Counted from the first letter of the stretch, positions 34,306-45,638 are shown. The stretch is DNA of 64,000 nucleotides from Echiichthys vipera (GCA_963691815.1 OY829666.1:744001-808000); one strand, 5' to 3'. Made by a program: numbers and translations. Notes: generated by a model from the letters alone, not told the origin.

Positions 34306-34940
34306 AGGAATGCAACTAAGTACATTTACTCAGGTAGGTACTTGCACCTGAGTATTTCAATGTTATGCTACTTTATACTTCTACTCCACTAGATTTATTA
34401 AAAACCATTAATTACTTTGTTGATTCAGATTATTTATACATAATACAAATAAATTAATACGTTGTTATGTATATTAGGTTAAGCTACTAGCCCCACTTTT
34501 ACTAGCTGCAATATTTAAGTGGTGAATACATTCATGCTTAAGTAAAGGAACATTCACTAAAAAGTATTAATACAAGTGAATACAATGCAAAATAAAAAAC
34601 ACCCCAAAAACTAAATTAATGTTCCGTCAATTGATTAATTTACTGATCATTTCGGCTGTACTCGTATAAAATTTTAGCGAGTTTACTTTACAAAAACACA
34701 GCATAGTTTATAAACTCTTATATTTTTATGCAAAAAGAAAATCATTTGTAAAGTAACTCAAGCTGTCAGATAAATTTAGGGGAGTAAAACAAGTAAAATT
34801 TCTGTCTGAAATGTAGAGGAGTAGAAGTATAATGGGGCAGGATAAGAAAAGAAAAGTACAAATACTTCAAATTTGTACTTAAGTACATTACTACTAGATA
34901 GGAGCAAATATAGCTACTAAGTTACATTCCATCACCGTTT
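34306..34940. mobile_element. Palindromic MITE-like element ('aagtacatttactca' family)
   Basis: Left end 'ggaatgcaactaagtacatt' and right end 'ctactaagttacattcc' are inverted repeats. Inner blocks 'acttctactccacta' and 'gtagaggagtagaag' are also complementary. The pattern is a very common fish repeat. No coding content. Confidence 0.65.
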
Positions 34941-35179
34941 TAGAACGCAGGACTTTTACTTGTAATAGAGTATTCTTAAACTGTGGTATAAATATTTCTA
35001 CTTTGATTAATTGATTAATTGAAATGTTTATTTTAAATATGCAAATAAAAAAAATAAAAAAATAAAAATAGTAAAAATCATGAAGCAAAATAATTTTACC
35101 GTAAGATGCATACAAAAAACATAACAAATAGAAAAACACATACAAGAATAATTCCAGCAAAAAATAAAATTCACATATT

Positions 35180-35776
35180 CGAAGGGGGATAATACTTCTC
35201 TCCTCTATGTCTGTATCATTTATGTCTCATCAATGCATGTTACTAATTCAACTTCTTCCCCGGAGTTGTTTGTGCTTTGTCGTCTCGCAGGTCTCTGCTG
35301 ATCGTGGTGGTGCCTGCTGCCGTGGTCCTGCATGAGGCTTCCTGGTACTATTAGAATCTATAACCTTAGATGTGCTTGTTTTTACTATTCTGCTGTATTA
35401 ACTGCCATAACATATAAGTCATATTCACATTACTATAGATATTATTATAGTTACTGGAAGTGTGTCTGTCTCTGTCTTTGTGTCTGTCTTTGTCTTTCTA
35501 TCCATCTGTCCGTCTTTTCTCTCTTTCTCGCTCCTTTTCTTCCGCCCCAACCAGTCAAGACAGATGGCCGTCTTCCACAGAGCTGGATCTGTCTGAAGTT
35601 CCTGCCTGTAATTGGGAAGGTTTTCGTTGCCACCGTACCCTATGGGGGAATTGTTGGGTCTATGTAAATCATAAATAAGTCATAGGGTGTGGTCTTGACC
35701 TTGTTTGTAAGGTGTCCTGAGAGGACTTTTGTTATGATTTGGCACTATAAATAAAATTGAATTGAATTGAATTGAA
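35180..35776 (+). mobile_element. L2-like LINE, 3' UTR only
   Basis: Matches the 3' part of the LINE at 49981-51915, from 'gataatacttctctcctct' to the tail 'ttggcactataaataaaatt' plus GAATT repeats. 5'-truncated, with no ORF of the element left. Lies about 400 bp upstream of the sat1 promoter. Confidence 0.75.
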
Positions 35777-35999
35777 GTATTACATATTAATCCCACCCCA
35801 TCTCCATGATTAGTAGTATTTAATTATTTATGGTATATTTATAAAAAAATAAATACTACATATATGTACATATATAATTTCTAGTATCCACCAGTTATCC
35901 TAACGTTATAAAAAGATGTACACTGATTTTAGCCTATTTAGCGTTACTTTAAGTACACAAAGTATCTTTCCTTCCTTGGCCATCAAAACATCTCAAGGC

Positions 36000-36130
36000 A
36001 GAATGCGTCACGTGAGCATTCCTTGTGTCCTGATTGGCTGGGAAAAGGCCATGGCGTGACGCTGATTGGTCAGAAATCTGAGAGCTGTGGAACTGACCAA
36101 CCGCATTCCAGCGCGAGCCGGGTATAAAGA
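36000..36130 (+). promoter_or_regulatory. sat1: sat1 core promoter
   Basis: TATAAA at 36123-36128 preceded by two CCAAT boxes in reverse (ATTGG at 36033-36037 and 36065-36069) and a TCACGTGA E-box palindrome (CACGTG at 36009-36014). Transcription probably starts near 36150. Vertebrate SAT1 is known to be induced at transcription by polyamines and stress. I did not find a certain polyamine-responsive element. Confidence 0.7.
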
Positions 36131-36194
36131 GCGCGATGTAAACAAAGGAGACAGTTGAACGGCAGCGACCCAGCCTAGGGTGATAGTTCTCTGG

Positions 36195-36257
36195 ATGAGC
36201 TTCTGTCGACTAACGCGTCCGGACCAGAGGCTGACTGCGGGGGAAAGGCCACTCTGA
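36195..36257 (+). CDS. sat1 upstream ORF 1
   Basis: 20 codons plus TGA (MSFCRLTRPDQRLTAGERPL) wholly within the predicted 5' leader. Weak start context (T at -3). It could lower scanning efficiency. Translation is not shown. Confidence 0.4.
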   Translation: MSFCRLTRPDQRLTAGERPL

Positions 36258-36262
36258 AACGA

Positions 36263-36397
36263 ATGAAGAAACTCCTAATCTTTCACTTCACATACAGAGG
36301 ACTTCTAACGAGAGGAAAAAAGAGTAAAAGAAGAAAATGGGTTACAAATTACGAAAAGCCGAGCCCAGAGACGTGCCTGATATATTACGACTGGTAA
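36263..36397 (+). CDS. sat1 upstream ORF 2, overlapping the main start
   Basis: 44 codons, in the +2 frame relative to sat1. It starts 74 nt before the main ATG and ends at TAA two bases before the end of exon 1, so ribosomes using it cannot reinitiate at the sat1 start. The start has weak context (C at -3, A at +4), whereas the main ATG has A at -3 and G at +4. Leaky scanning is therefore expected. Confidence 0.4.
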   Translation: MKKLLIFHFTYRGLLTRGKKSKRRKWVTNYEKPSPETCLIYYDW

Positions 36398-36399
36398 AG
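36337..36399 (+). CDS. sat1: sat1 exon 1 coding part
   Basis: Encodes MGYKLRKAEPRDVPDILRLV K; donor GTAGGA. Start has strong Kozak context (AAAATGG). Confidence 0.94.
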
Positions 36400-37391
36400 G
36401 TAGGACCATAACACACCAGAAAGGAATGGCACTATAAATAAAATTGAATTGAATTGAACCAGAAATGTCCTTAAATTGTGTTATTTAACGGTCGGGTCGC
36501 CCCCGGTTTCAACTAGCTAAATGTTTACATGGTAGCCATATATTTGCAAAACTATCGCGAGGCTTTATTCCCGATCACCTATTTAACCATAACCACTTGG
36601 TTTTTATGCCGAAAATTAATCGTCTTATTATAACCATTTGATTTAAATGCCTAACATTAAACACATTTGAGGTTAATGCCTAACCCTAAGCATCTAATCT
36701 TACAAAACTCGCGAGACTTTAGCAAATATTGGGTTACCATCTAGTTAGTCAGGTTTACCTGCCCATGAACTCTATTGTAACGACGATATTTAAAGTCAGA
36801 CGACGCCTTAAAAAAACGATGAATCAACCGTGTAATTGTGACAAAGTCACCGGTGGAAAATGTCCGGTGGATGCTGGGAGTGTGAGATTAGTGACGGTGG
36901 CCTTTGTTTACCACCAGACGACTCACATCCGGTCTGACTCTCTCTAAATAGGGCCAGTCTTACCTTCAGTTTATGTGCTTATCAAGGTCAAAGCTGGTAA
37001 AGCTTGTTACAGTTGTATAACTACTGACCTGACATGAATAAATCAACTAGTGAGTATTTTCGTAATTGTTTTGAGGAATATAGTCTGTAAAATATCAAAA
37101 ATACCACAACACCCAAGAATGGACTTAAATCCATTATTCTGTTGGACCAACAGTCAACAAAAACACATCTTTTCAGTTTAAAATGATGTTATTAGTATGG
37201 TTCTTTTAAAATGAATGTTTGCCTATTTATCAGTATCGGATGTTTTTGAACTTCATTTAAAAAAAGAACTCCCCAGTACGCAAGAGAAGAAATTTGTTTT
37301 CTTGTTTCAGGAACTTGCAAAGTACGAAGAGATGGAGCACCAGGTGACACTGACTGAAAAACGTCAGTTTCTATCCATCATATTTGTACAC

Positions 37392-37446
<55 letters not shown>

Positions 37447-40400
37447 AGTTACTGTGGTTCTTCTTCTTGTGCTGAATGATTTGATTTCATTGCAGAACTC
37501 CTTGAGGATGGATTTGGTGACACCCCGTTTTACCATTGCATCATCGCTGAAATCCAAGGAGAGAACAGCAGTGATGGTGAGAGACCACCACGCCCCAACC
37601 TCCCTCAGGGATCAAGTTAAACTTTATTGTCCCTGTGGGGAAATTTGGCTTGAGCACAGTGCATGACTGCTGCATAAAGAACTTACTTTACAGGTGTTAA
37701 AAACAAAACAAACAGGAAGGCAAATGTTCGAACAACAACATGGCTCGACTCAACCTCAAGGTTCAGGGTCAAGGGTTCAAACTTAAATGGGTTACGTGAC
37801 ACTGATCGATTGATTTTTTTGGGGATTTTTGACGGATATGAATGTTGTTGTGCTTTTTTTGGGTGTCTTTTGTCTGCACTTTGTGTTTTGGACATTCACA
37901 TCTTCACAAAGTGAAACAGACGTTTCTATAATGAGCTCATCTCCCAGAATGCCATTCCAGAGTCTGAGCTCATGTTGGTGTGCTTCCACCGTCTGCACAG
38001 ACCTACAGCGTTAACCGAAAAGCTATACAGCATGTGCTTCCTGTTTTTGTAAAGTAACCACAGATATCCTCACAACCGAGGTGTGTTTTAAAGAGTGATA
38101 TGCTCAACTGCATCTGTTTCTGCAGACTCCGATGTAATGCACACAGCTGGTTTAATTCAGGAACATGACGTACAGCTTCACACTGCATCAGAAAATCTAT
38201 TTTAATATTTGTTAAAAGTCAAATGAGTATTTGTTAACTTGGCTCACTGTGCTAACAGCCTGCAGTTGTTGACAAAACATGGCCAAGAAGTTGTTGTTTT
38301 TTGAGTGTGTGTGTGTATATAAGAACATTTCTACCGTGAACAAAATCTGAAATTTGCACAAAACATTCTCAGAAATGACAAGAATTTGCCCAGTGGGAGA
38401 ATTCAAACGCAGAAGCTGCAGAAGAGGATGGGGATAAGATAAAATGTATAATACAAAAAGTCAAAAGCTCTGAAATATTTTATATATATATATAGATATA
38501 TAGATATATATATATAACGGCCTCCTTGATCTAAATCCGAGTGGTCGTCAGTTATTAGACTTCTGTGCTAGTCACGGATTATCTATAACTAACACCATGT
38601 TCGAACATAAGGATGCTCATAAGTGTACGTGGTACCAGAGCACCCTAGGCCAAAGGTCGATGATCGATTTTTGTGATCGTATCATCTGATCTGAGGCCGT
38701 ATGTTTTGGACACTCGAGTGAAGAGAGGGGCAGAGCTGTCAACTGATCACCATCTGGTGATGAGTTGGATCAGAGGATGGAGGAAGATTCTGGACAGACC
38801 AGGTAAACCCAAACGAGTAGTGCGGGTGACCTGGGAACGTCTGGTGGAGGCTCCTGTCCGAGAGATCTTCAACTCACACCTCCGGCGGAGCTTTTCTGGC
38901 ATCCCTGTGGAGGTTGGGGGCATTGAACCAGAGTGGGCAATAATCAAAGCTTCCATTGCTGAAGCTGCAGCGGTGAGCTGTGGCCTCAAGGTCTTAGCTG
39001 CCTCAAGGGGCGGTAACCCTCGAACACCGTGGTGGACAACGGTGGTCAGGGAAGCTGTCCGACCGAAGAAGGAGGCTTTCCGGGATAGGCTATCCCAGAT
39101 GACTCCGGAGGCAGTTGCAAGGTACCGACAGGCCAGAAGGGCTGCAGCCTCTGCTGTGTCAGAGGCAAAGCAGCAGGTGTGGGGAAAAGGACGGGACGCT
39201 GGTGACCTCAGCCGATGAGGTAGTCGGGCGGTGGAAGGAGCACTTTGAGGAACTCCTTAATCTGACTAACACGCCCTCTTTTGTAGAGGCAGAGCTGGAG
39301 GCTGACGGGGAATGATTGTCAATATCCCTGGCGGAAGTCACTGAGGTAGTCAAACAATTCCACAGTGGCAAAGCCCCAGGGGTTGATGAGATTCGTCCAG
39401 AAATGCTGAAAGCTTTGGGTTTGGAGGGGCTGTCTTGGTTTACACGCCTCTTCAACATTGGGTGGAAGTCTGGGACAGTGCCAAGGGAGTGGCAGACCGG
39501 GGTGGTGGTTCCTCTTTTTTTAAAGGGGGACCAGAGGGTGTGTGCCAATTACAGGGGTATCACACTACTCAGCCTCCCTGGTAAAGTCTACTCCAAGGTG
39601 CTGGAAAGGAGGGTTCGTCCTATAATTGAACCTCAGATTGAAGAGGAACAATGTGGATTCCGTCCTGGACGTGGAACAACTGACCAGCTCTTCATTATCG
39701 CAAGGATCCTGGAGGGGGCCTGGGAGTATGCTCAACCAGTCTACATGTGTTTTGTGGATCTGGAGAAGGCATATGACCGGGTCCCTCGGGAGATACTGTG
39801 GGAGGTGCTGCGGGAGTATAGGGTGAGGGGGTCACTTCTGTGGGCCATCTAATCTCTGTACACCCAAAGTGAGAGCTGTGTCCGGATCCTCTGCAGTAAG
39901 TCGGATTCGTTCCCAGTGGGGGTTGGCCTCCGCCAGGGGTGCGCTTTGTCACCAATCCTGTTCGTGATTTTCATGGACAGGATATCAAGGCGTAGTCGTT
40001 GTGGGGAGGGGTTGCAGTTCGGTGGGCTGAGGATCTCGTCTCTGCTTTTCGCAGATGATGTGGTCCTGATGGCATCGTCGGTCAGTGACCTTCAGCACTC
40101 ACTGGATCGGTTCGCAGCCGAGTGTTAAACGGCTGGGAATCTGAGGCCATGGCTCTCAGCAGGAAACCGGTGGATTGCTTACTCCAGGTAGGGAATGAGT
40201 CCTTACCCCATGTGAAGGAGTTCAAGTACCTCAGGATCATGTTCACGAGTGAGGGGACGATGGAGCGTGAGTTTGGCCGGAGAATTGGAGCAGCGGGGGC
40301 GGTGTTGCAGTCGCTCTACCGCACCGTTGTGACGAAAAGAGAGCTGAGTCGGAACGGAAAGCTCTCGATCTACCGGTCAATCTTCGTTCCTTCCCTCACC

Positions 40401-42886
40401 TATGGTCATGAAAGCTGGGTCATGACCGAAAGAACGAGGTCGCGGGTACAAGCGGCCGAAATGGGTTTTCTCATGAGGTTGGCTGGAGTCTCCCTCAGAG
40501 ATAGGGTGATGAGTTCAGCCATCCGTGAGGAACTCAGAGTAGAGCCGCTGCTCCTTTGCGTTGAAAGGAGCCAGTTGAGGTGGTTCGGGCATCTAGTAAG
40601 GATGCCCCTGGGCGCCTCCCTAGGGATGTGTTCCAGGCACGTCCAGCTGGGAGGAGGCCTCGGGGAAGACCCAGGACTAGGTGGAGAGATTATATCTCCA
40701 CACTGGCCTGGGAACGCCTCGGGATCCCCCAGTTAGAGCTGGTTAATGTGGCCCGGGAAAGGGAAGTTTGTGGTCCCCTGCTAAAGCTGCTGCCCCCGCG
40801 ACCCGACCCCGGATAAGTGGATGAAGATGAGATGAGATGTGTGTGAAACAGACGTTTCTATAATGAGCTCATCTCCCAGAATGAGGAGACAAGATTTAAT
40901 GCAACTCTGAAGCCTTGGAGTAAACAAAGGTGATCAGAGGCAGCTATAGTGTGTGTGTGTGTGCAGGATAAATACAGGCATGGAAGTGAAATAACATATT
41001 AATTTCATGGTTGTGTCCCTGTAGAGCCGAAGGTGGTGGGTTTTGTCATGTACTACTTCACCTATGACCCCTGGGTTGGCAAACAGCTGTACCTGGAGGA
41101 GTTCTACGTGATGGACGAGTACAGAGGTAAACAAACACATCTAGTAGTGTCCACATTAATCAATAAAGTTGCTCAGCTGCTTCTTTATTAATAATGAGCT
41201 CTTTCTTTTCTCCTCAGGACTGGGCATCGGTTCAGGGCTCCTGCGCCACCTCAGTGATGTGAGTGTGTTTACTTAACTGAAACTCTTACTGTCAGAACAG
41301 AATGAATGATTTTACAATGTTAATGATCCTGCTATGACATTATGTTCAACACAACACAAACGTGTAGTCTAGAAGAACGCCCCACAAACACAGGAACAGC
41401 GGAGGACATGGAAGGGATCGTGATCTAGAGACAAACCTTGTTTCAGACGCTCATGAGTCTCGGACCAGTTGGTGCTTTGCAGCGTGCGTCTGCAATGTTT
41501 CAGCTCCCCCGTATCCTCTGACGATTTAGTACTAAAAACAAGCATCAAGTATGATACTGTCTAATACTTTTTAAAAGCAAAAAAATAGCAAGGCGAGCCG
41601 AACATTGCCGTGGAAAATATGAGCAAACGTTGCAAGTAAGATTACAGGAATGTCTATAGTAATATCCAACATATTTGTGAATTAGGGTACACAACCACTG
41701 CGTAGTTTATGAACCTAAAAATAAGTTTTGGAATTTGTTTGGATAATGTTAAAAAATTAAAATAAATGTTTTCTTTAACTTGGGTAAAACTGGCATCTAC
41801 TGCTCTCTCTCGGCTCCCGTCCCCCCCACTTTTCATTCGCTCAAGACAGATGCCGTAGACATGTATTCATGCAAAGAACTTTTAAGAAAAAAAACGCTGA
41901 AAGACATTACACAAGGACCTCATGTATGAATTTATTTTTATATGCAAATATTTATGGTTTTGCAAATTTGTTTTATTCAGGGATGTTCAACATTTTTTCC
42001 CCTCCCTAGAGGCAGTGGGGCACTTTTTTATTTCCAAAAAGGGAAAGCTAATTTTGCACTTTATCCATTTCTCTTTTATGAGGATAGTGCAACCCTTTAT
42101 TTCTTTCTTTATATTTAACAAATGAAGTTTGGTGAAACTGTGAAAGTTTGGCATTTCTCCGTTAATAGTTTCTCAAGAAAAAAAACTCTCCATGGCTTAT
42201 TTGATGTATGTAAATGCAGAAAAAGACCACAAGCTCACTTTGCGCAGGAATTGCACTTTAAAGCACATTTTTGACAGTTGAGATATGGATGTAAAATACG
42301 TTTTTCTTATTCAAAGTTCTAGTCTTGTATTTTAATTTGCTCAGTAACTGAGACGTAATAATCAGAATATTAATTTGATCAAAGCCATAAATCTGTTCTA
42401 CAACACTACTGTGCTTTTGTTTTTTGCTGAATCAATGAAAGATCATCAGTCAAACGAGAATAATCACAATCTTTCAGCGGTTTTTGTTTTTTTCATTTTG
42501 CTTTCAAAGACTTTATTTTAGTGGAGGAAACCAAGTTGTCAAGTGTTGGTGTTGCACTTCTTTTACAGAAAGCTTTCTTTATCAACTGGAGATGTGGAGT
42601 TTGAAAGCTGCAGGGCATTAAAAATCTAAGGTGGCATTATGGGAAATGTAGGATGTAGTGTTTTTGGAGCTTCCCTCAACTTGAACTCCTGTGTCTCGCT
42701 CTCCTCCAGCTGGCGATGAAGACACGCTGCACCGGCATGATGTTTGTCGTCGCAGAGAACAATGAGCCGTCCGTCCAGTTCTACAAGCGGCGCGGCGCCG
42801 AGGACCTCTCTCAGGAGGAGGGCTGGAGGCTCTTCAGATTCGACAAACCCAGCCTCGTCAAGATGGGCACTCCAGCGGAGGAATGA
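36337..42886 (+). CDS. sat1: Spermidine/spermine N1-acetyltransferase 1 (complete, 6 exons)
   Basis: Exons 36337-36399, 37311-37362, 37496-37576, 41025-41126, 41218-41258 and 42710-42886 join to 516 nt, 171 aa, the length I recall for human SAT1. All phases match. A GNAT-fold enzyme, it moves acetyl from acetyl-CoA to the N1 amine of spermidine or spermine and so starts polyamine breakdown and export in the cytosol. Visible hallmarks: ILRLVKELAKYEEMEHQV, LEDGFGDTPFYHCIIAE, GFVMYYFTYDPWVGK, LYLEEFYVMDEYRGLGIGSG with the acetyl-CoA pyrophosphate loop R-G-x-G-x-G at residues 99-104, and EPSVQFYKRRGA with the likely general-acid Tyr138. It diverges from acot9. Intron 3 is enlarged by a Rex3-like LINE. 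In mammals an alternative exon in that intron controls expression; I did not identify one here. Confidence 0.96.
36429..36459 (+). mobile_element. L2-like LINE tail only
   Basis: 'ggcactataaataaaatt' followed by GAATT repeats, identical to the last bases of the L2-like LINEs at 35776 and 51915. About 30 bp, within sat1 intron 1, 30 bp after the exon 1 donor. Confidence 0.6.
37311..37362 (+). CDS. sat1: sat1 exon 2
   Basis: Encodes ELAKYEEMEHQVTLTEK. Acceptor TGTTTCAG, donor GTCAGT. Confidence 0.94.
37398..37445. repeat. (TA)n(CA)n microsatellite
   Basis: TA repeat passing into CA repeat in sat1 intron 2. Confidence 0.95.
37496..37576 (+). CDS. sat1: sat1 exon 3
   Basis: Encodes LLEDGFGDTPFYHCIIAEIQ then GENSSD. 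Acceptor ATTGCAG, donor GTGAGA. Confidence 0.94.
37911..37951 (+). repeat. 41-bp direct repeat, left copy
   Basis: Begins 'gtgaaacagacgtttctata' and ends 'catctcccagaatg'. Identical to 40843-40883. In sat1 intron 3. Confidence 0.95.
38515..40842 (+). mobile_element. Rex3/RTE-like LINE, 5'-truncated, with frameshifts
   Basis: Starts inside the endonuclease domain (ITNTMFEHKDAHKCTWYQST). Continues with GKAPGVDEIRPEMLKALG, ANYRGITLLSLPGKVYSKVL, QCGFRPGRGTTDQL, VDLEKAYDRVPREILWEVLR, GLRQGCALSPILFVIFMD and the catalytic FADDVVL. It ends with a C-terminal FGHLVRM region and the tail 'ggataagtggatgaagatga'. Stops at about 39216, 39315, 39850 and 40128 break the frame. Inserted in sat1 intron 3 in the sense orientation. 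A related copy is at 60040-62170. Confidence 0.85.
40843..40883 (+). repeat. 41-bp direct repeat, right copy
   Basis: Identical to 37911-37951 and placed immediately after the tail of the Rex3-like LINE. Confidence 0.95.
41025..41126 (+). CDS. sat1: sat1 exon 4
   Basis: Encodes EPKVVGFVMYYFTYDPWVGK and QLYLEEFYVMDEYR. Acceptor CCCTGTAG, donor GTAAAC. Confidence 0.96.
41218..41258 (+). CDS. sat1: sat1 exon 5
   Basis: Encodes GLGIGSGLLRHLSD, part of the acetyl-CoA loop. Acceptor CTCCTCAG, donor GTGAGTG. Confidence 0.96.
42710..42886 (+). CDS. sat1: sat1 exon 6 and stop
   Basis: Encodes LAMKTRCTGMMFVVAENNEP, SVQFYKRRGAEDLSQEEGWR and LFRFDKPSLVKMGTPAEE, then TGA. Acceptor CTCCTCCAG. Confidence 0.96.
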   Translation: MAMKTRCTGMMFVVAENNEPSVQFYKRRGAEDLSQEEGWRLFRFDKPSLVKMGTPAEE

Positions 42887-43257
42887 TGGAGATCCAGCGC
42901 ACGTCGGGGGACGAGGTGAGAAGACATGGGAGTCTGACCTGAGATGAAGAGTCTGGCTGCTCTTTTGTGACGAGTCATGTTATTGAATCCGATCTCGTCG
43001 CCGCCGTAGCTCTCAAGAGTAACATGGTGGTGGCGCGGCAGCAGCCGGCTCAGGGATTGGTTGGCCTCTCTGCGTCGTCTCTCCAGTCAGACGAGGTTCA
43101 ACTGTTTAAAAAAGGGGAAGTGTGTGTAATCACAGTGATGTTTGTAGTTCATCATCTTAATAAGTTGTGTGTCTGATGATAATATGTCACTCTGAATCAT
43201 TTGTGTTTGGTTTAATCTTTCATTATCTGGTAGTTTTGGTGCATTTGATGTGCAGTA

Positions 43258-43263
43258 AATAAA
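43258..43263 (+). terminator. sat1: sat1 polyadenylation signal
   Basis: AATAAA about 370 bp after the sat1 stop codon, followed within 30 bp by a GT-rich 'cacgtgtgcaagtggtc' stretch. Cleavage probably near 43280. Confidence 0.75.
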
Positions 43264-43289
43264 CAAATCTTATCACGTGTGCAAGTGGT

Positions 43290-44147
43290 CTCATCCTTTC
43301 CTTTCCTGACTGGTGACGTGTGCGATTCCATTTTTTGGCGTTGTCAGCGGTGTCTGGAGCAGGCTGACGTCAGTTTGAGAACAGTCTGACTGAAACAAGA
43401 AAAGGATGTCTGTAAATGACTTGTTGAAAATTAATAAACACCTACTTAATTATTTAAAGTGTGCATACATTTTTCGGGACACCCTGTATATAGCTGTGTT
43501 TCCACCAGGTCTCGGACAGATGTAAACACTACGTTTACGATTTTCCCTCTGGATTTTGGTTCATCGCAGAAAACAAAAGCTTATGATACTTTCACATTTT
43601 GTTCTACAAGATAATCTTAACAAATGAACCACATTTTTTGTGGGGGGGGTGATATTTTTGCTTCCAAAGGATTTCTTTTGTACGGTGTTTGGAGTCTCAT
43701 CTAGCCACTTTCCTATTTTAATTTATTTTTGAAGAGTCATACAAGCTTCAAAGTGTGTGGTGGATTTACTCGTAGAACAAAACGTTGAACTCTCTGGAGC
43801 TTGTCTTAAATACAGATGTGATTTCAGCCATTTACCCAAAAACCCGTCAAAGGAAGAGTTATTTCCGGGACTCATAGGACTCATTCTGCATTTCCACCAA
43901 AACACCACCTTTTTAGAAGTAAAATAAAGTGAAAGAATGCAGTATTTCCCTTTAACAAATATTAACAAAAGAATGAGGACTTCCCTGCCTCATAATTATG
44001 AGCAGCGTGTAGTTTCACATCTACTCACAGAGGCTGAAAACAAACTGAACTTCAATGAAATGAAGAATTGAAAGTTGTATAATTTGATGCTGTGAAACTA
44101 ATGGAGACTCAGTTTGAAGTCCCCAGACATTGAAACGGTAAAACACA
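43290..44147. other. sat1 downstream flank, no gene seen
   Basis: AT-rich sequence between the sat1 polyadenylation site and LTR element B. No splice-flanked coding segment or RNA gene recognised. Confidence 0.55.
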
Positions 44148-44152
44148 GAAAC

Positions 44153-44336
44153 TGTAAAATGATCGAGGATTGGCTTGATCCGTTTATATTTACTTTAATG
44201 ACAGCACAAACATCTAAACAAACCGGCATAAGAAAAACGTCTTCCCTAACCAAGGAAACAAGACATTAACTGCTCTGCAATACAATGTTACAGTTGCTGT
44301 GGCAACATTAGTTTCATATATAAACTATATATGACA
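44153..44336 (-). repeat. 3' LTR of element B
   Basis: 184 bp, TG...CA ends, diverged from the 5' LTR at many positions, so the insertion is not recent. Confidence 0.93.
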
Positions 44337-44348
44337 TCTCCCCCTTTT
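44337..44348 (-). other. Polypurine tract of element B
   Basis: Minus strand AAAAGGGGGAGA directly abuts the 3' LTR, as needed for plus-strand DNA priming. Confidence 0.8.
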
Positions 44349-44573
44349 AAGTTATTGAAGAAATGAAGTCCTTCTTTTCCCCAATCCCCCCAAAGGCTGT
44401 ATGGTCGACACATCAGTGTCTGTCTACTGGACAAGCCTGTTGACTGGTCCGCACAGTTGTCCAGCTCTGGGTCCATATTGTCCTAATGTCTGTGCAGGGG
44501 TGTGTGTATGAGGCTTGTGACTTCCTTCGGACTAGAAGAAACAGTTGCTGGCTGGGAAATGACTCCTGTACTC

Positions 44574-45585
44574 TCAGCTGATGAATTTAGGGTGTCTTGG
44601 GCAGGCTGTGAAGACAGATCTGCCCGGAGATGGCGGCAGTTCACCCTTAAAACTGCTCCCTGTGGTGTGTTGATGAGTCACACACTCTTTTGAAACGACC
44701 GCTGGGGTCACCCAGGCCTTTTCCTGATCCAACTTGGTGAGGACTGTGTCTCCAGGTCGTAGTGGTGGAAGAGCTCTGGCTCCATGTCTGATTATAGTAG
44801 AAAGCTTGTTTTGCATTCTCACCAGCATCTTTCTGTTTAACAGTCTTTCTGTTGGGCCATTTAGGTTGAAGATTTTTCTCTAATGTGGGGAGTGTTGTTC
44901 TGATCTTTCTTCCCATTAATAGCTCTGCTGGACTGACTCCTGTGGTGGCACAGGGAGCTAATCTGTAGCACATGAGGGCTATTACTGGGTCTTGTCGGAG
45001 GATTCTCTTCCCAGTCTGTACTGCTCTCTGACCATTTCCTCGAGGATGGTGAGGACTAGACGTGATGTGCTTGAAGTCAAGCTGTCTTGCCAGCTCCTGG
45101 AATTCTGCGCTGGAGAATTGAGAACCATTGTCACTCACCACCTCATCTGGGATCCCAAACCTTGCAAAGATTGCTTTAAGTCTCTGAATGACTTGAGCAC
45201 TTGTAATGGATGACAGATGCAGCACCACGAGGAACTGCAAGTAATAATCTGATATTACTAGTTAGTTGTTTTGGTTGTGCTTACAGAGGTCAAGAGCTAT
45301 TCTTTTCCATGGATGCTCAGGCAGAGGTGTAGAGATGAGTGGCTCTTTTTGGTGGGCCCACTTTTGCTCTTGGCATGAGTGGCTTGACATCACTGTGTTC
45401 TTGAGTTCTGTAGAAAGTCCTGGCCACCAAACCCAAGATTTCGCTCTGTCTCTACACTTTGATAGCCCCTGATGTCCATCATGTATTTTCTGTTGGATGT
45501 CAGCTCTCTGTGACAGTGGAATGACGACTCTGCTTCCATGTAGGAGCAAACCATCAGCCTTCGATAGCTTATTTTTCACCTTCAT
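44574..45585 (-). pseudogene. Element B integrase (broken)
   Basis: 45262-45585 holds the zinc-binding region (IHDGHQGLSKCRDRAKSWVW). 44647-45240 holds the core: IPDEVVSDNGSQFSSAEF with the second catalytic Asp, and SSPHHPRGNGQRAVQTGKRI, where the usual catalytic Glu after GNGQ appears replaced (QRAVQ). 44574-44828 gives the C-terminal LRPGDTVLTKLD module. Confidence 0.8.
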
Positions 45586-45638
45586 GTATGCTCTGCTGTT
45601 TGGTGGTACATTTCCACTGTATTCTGGCTATCTGCTTC

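Noticed and set aside
37911..40883. Simple target-site duplication of the Rex3-like LINE
   Set aside because: The left copy is 563 bp away from the LINE start, so a plain target duplication does not fit. Kept as an open finding instead.
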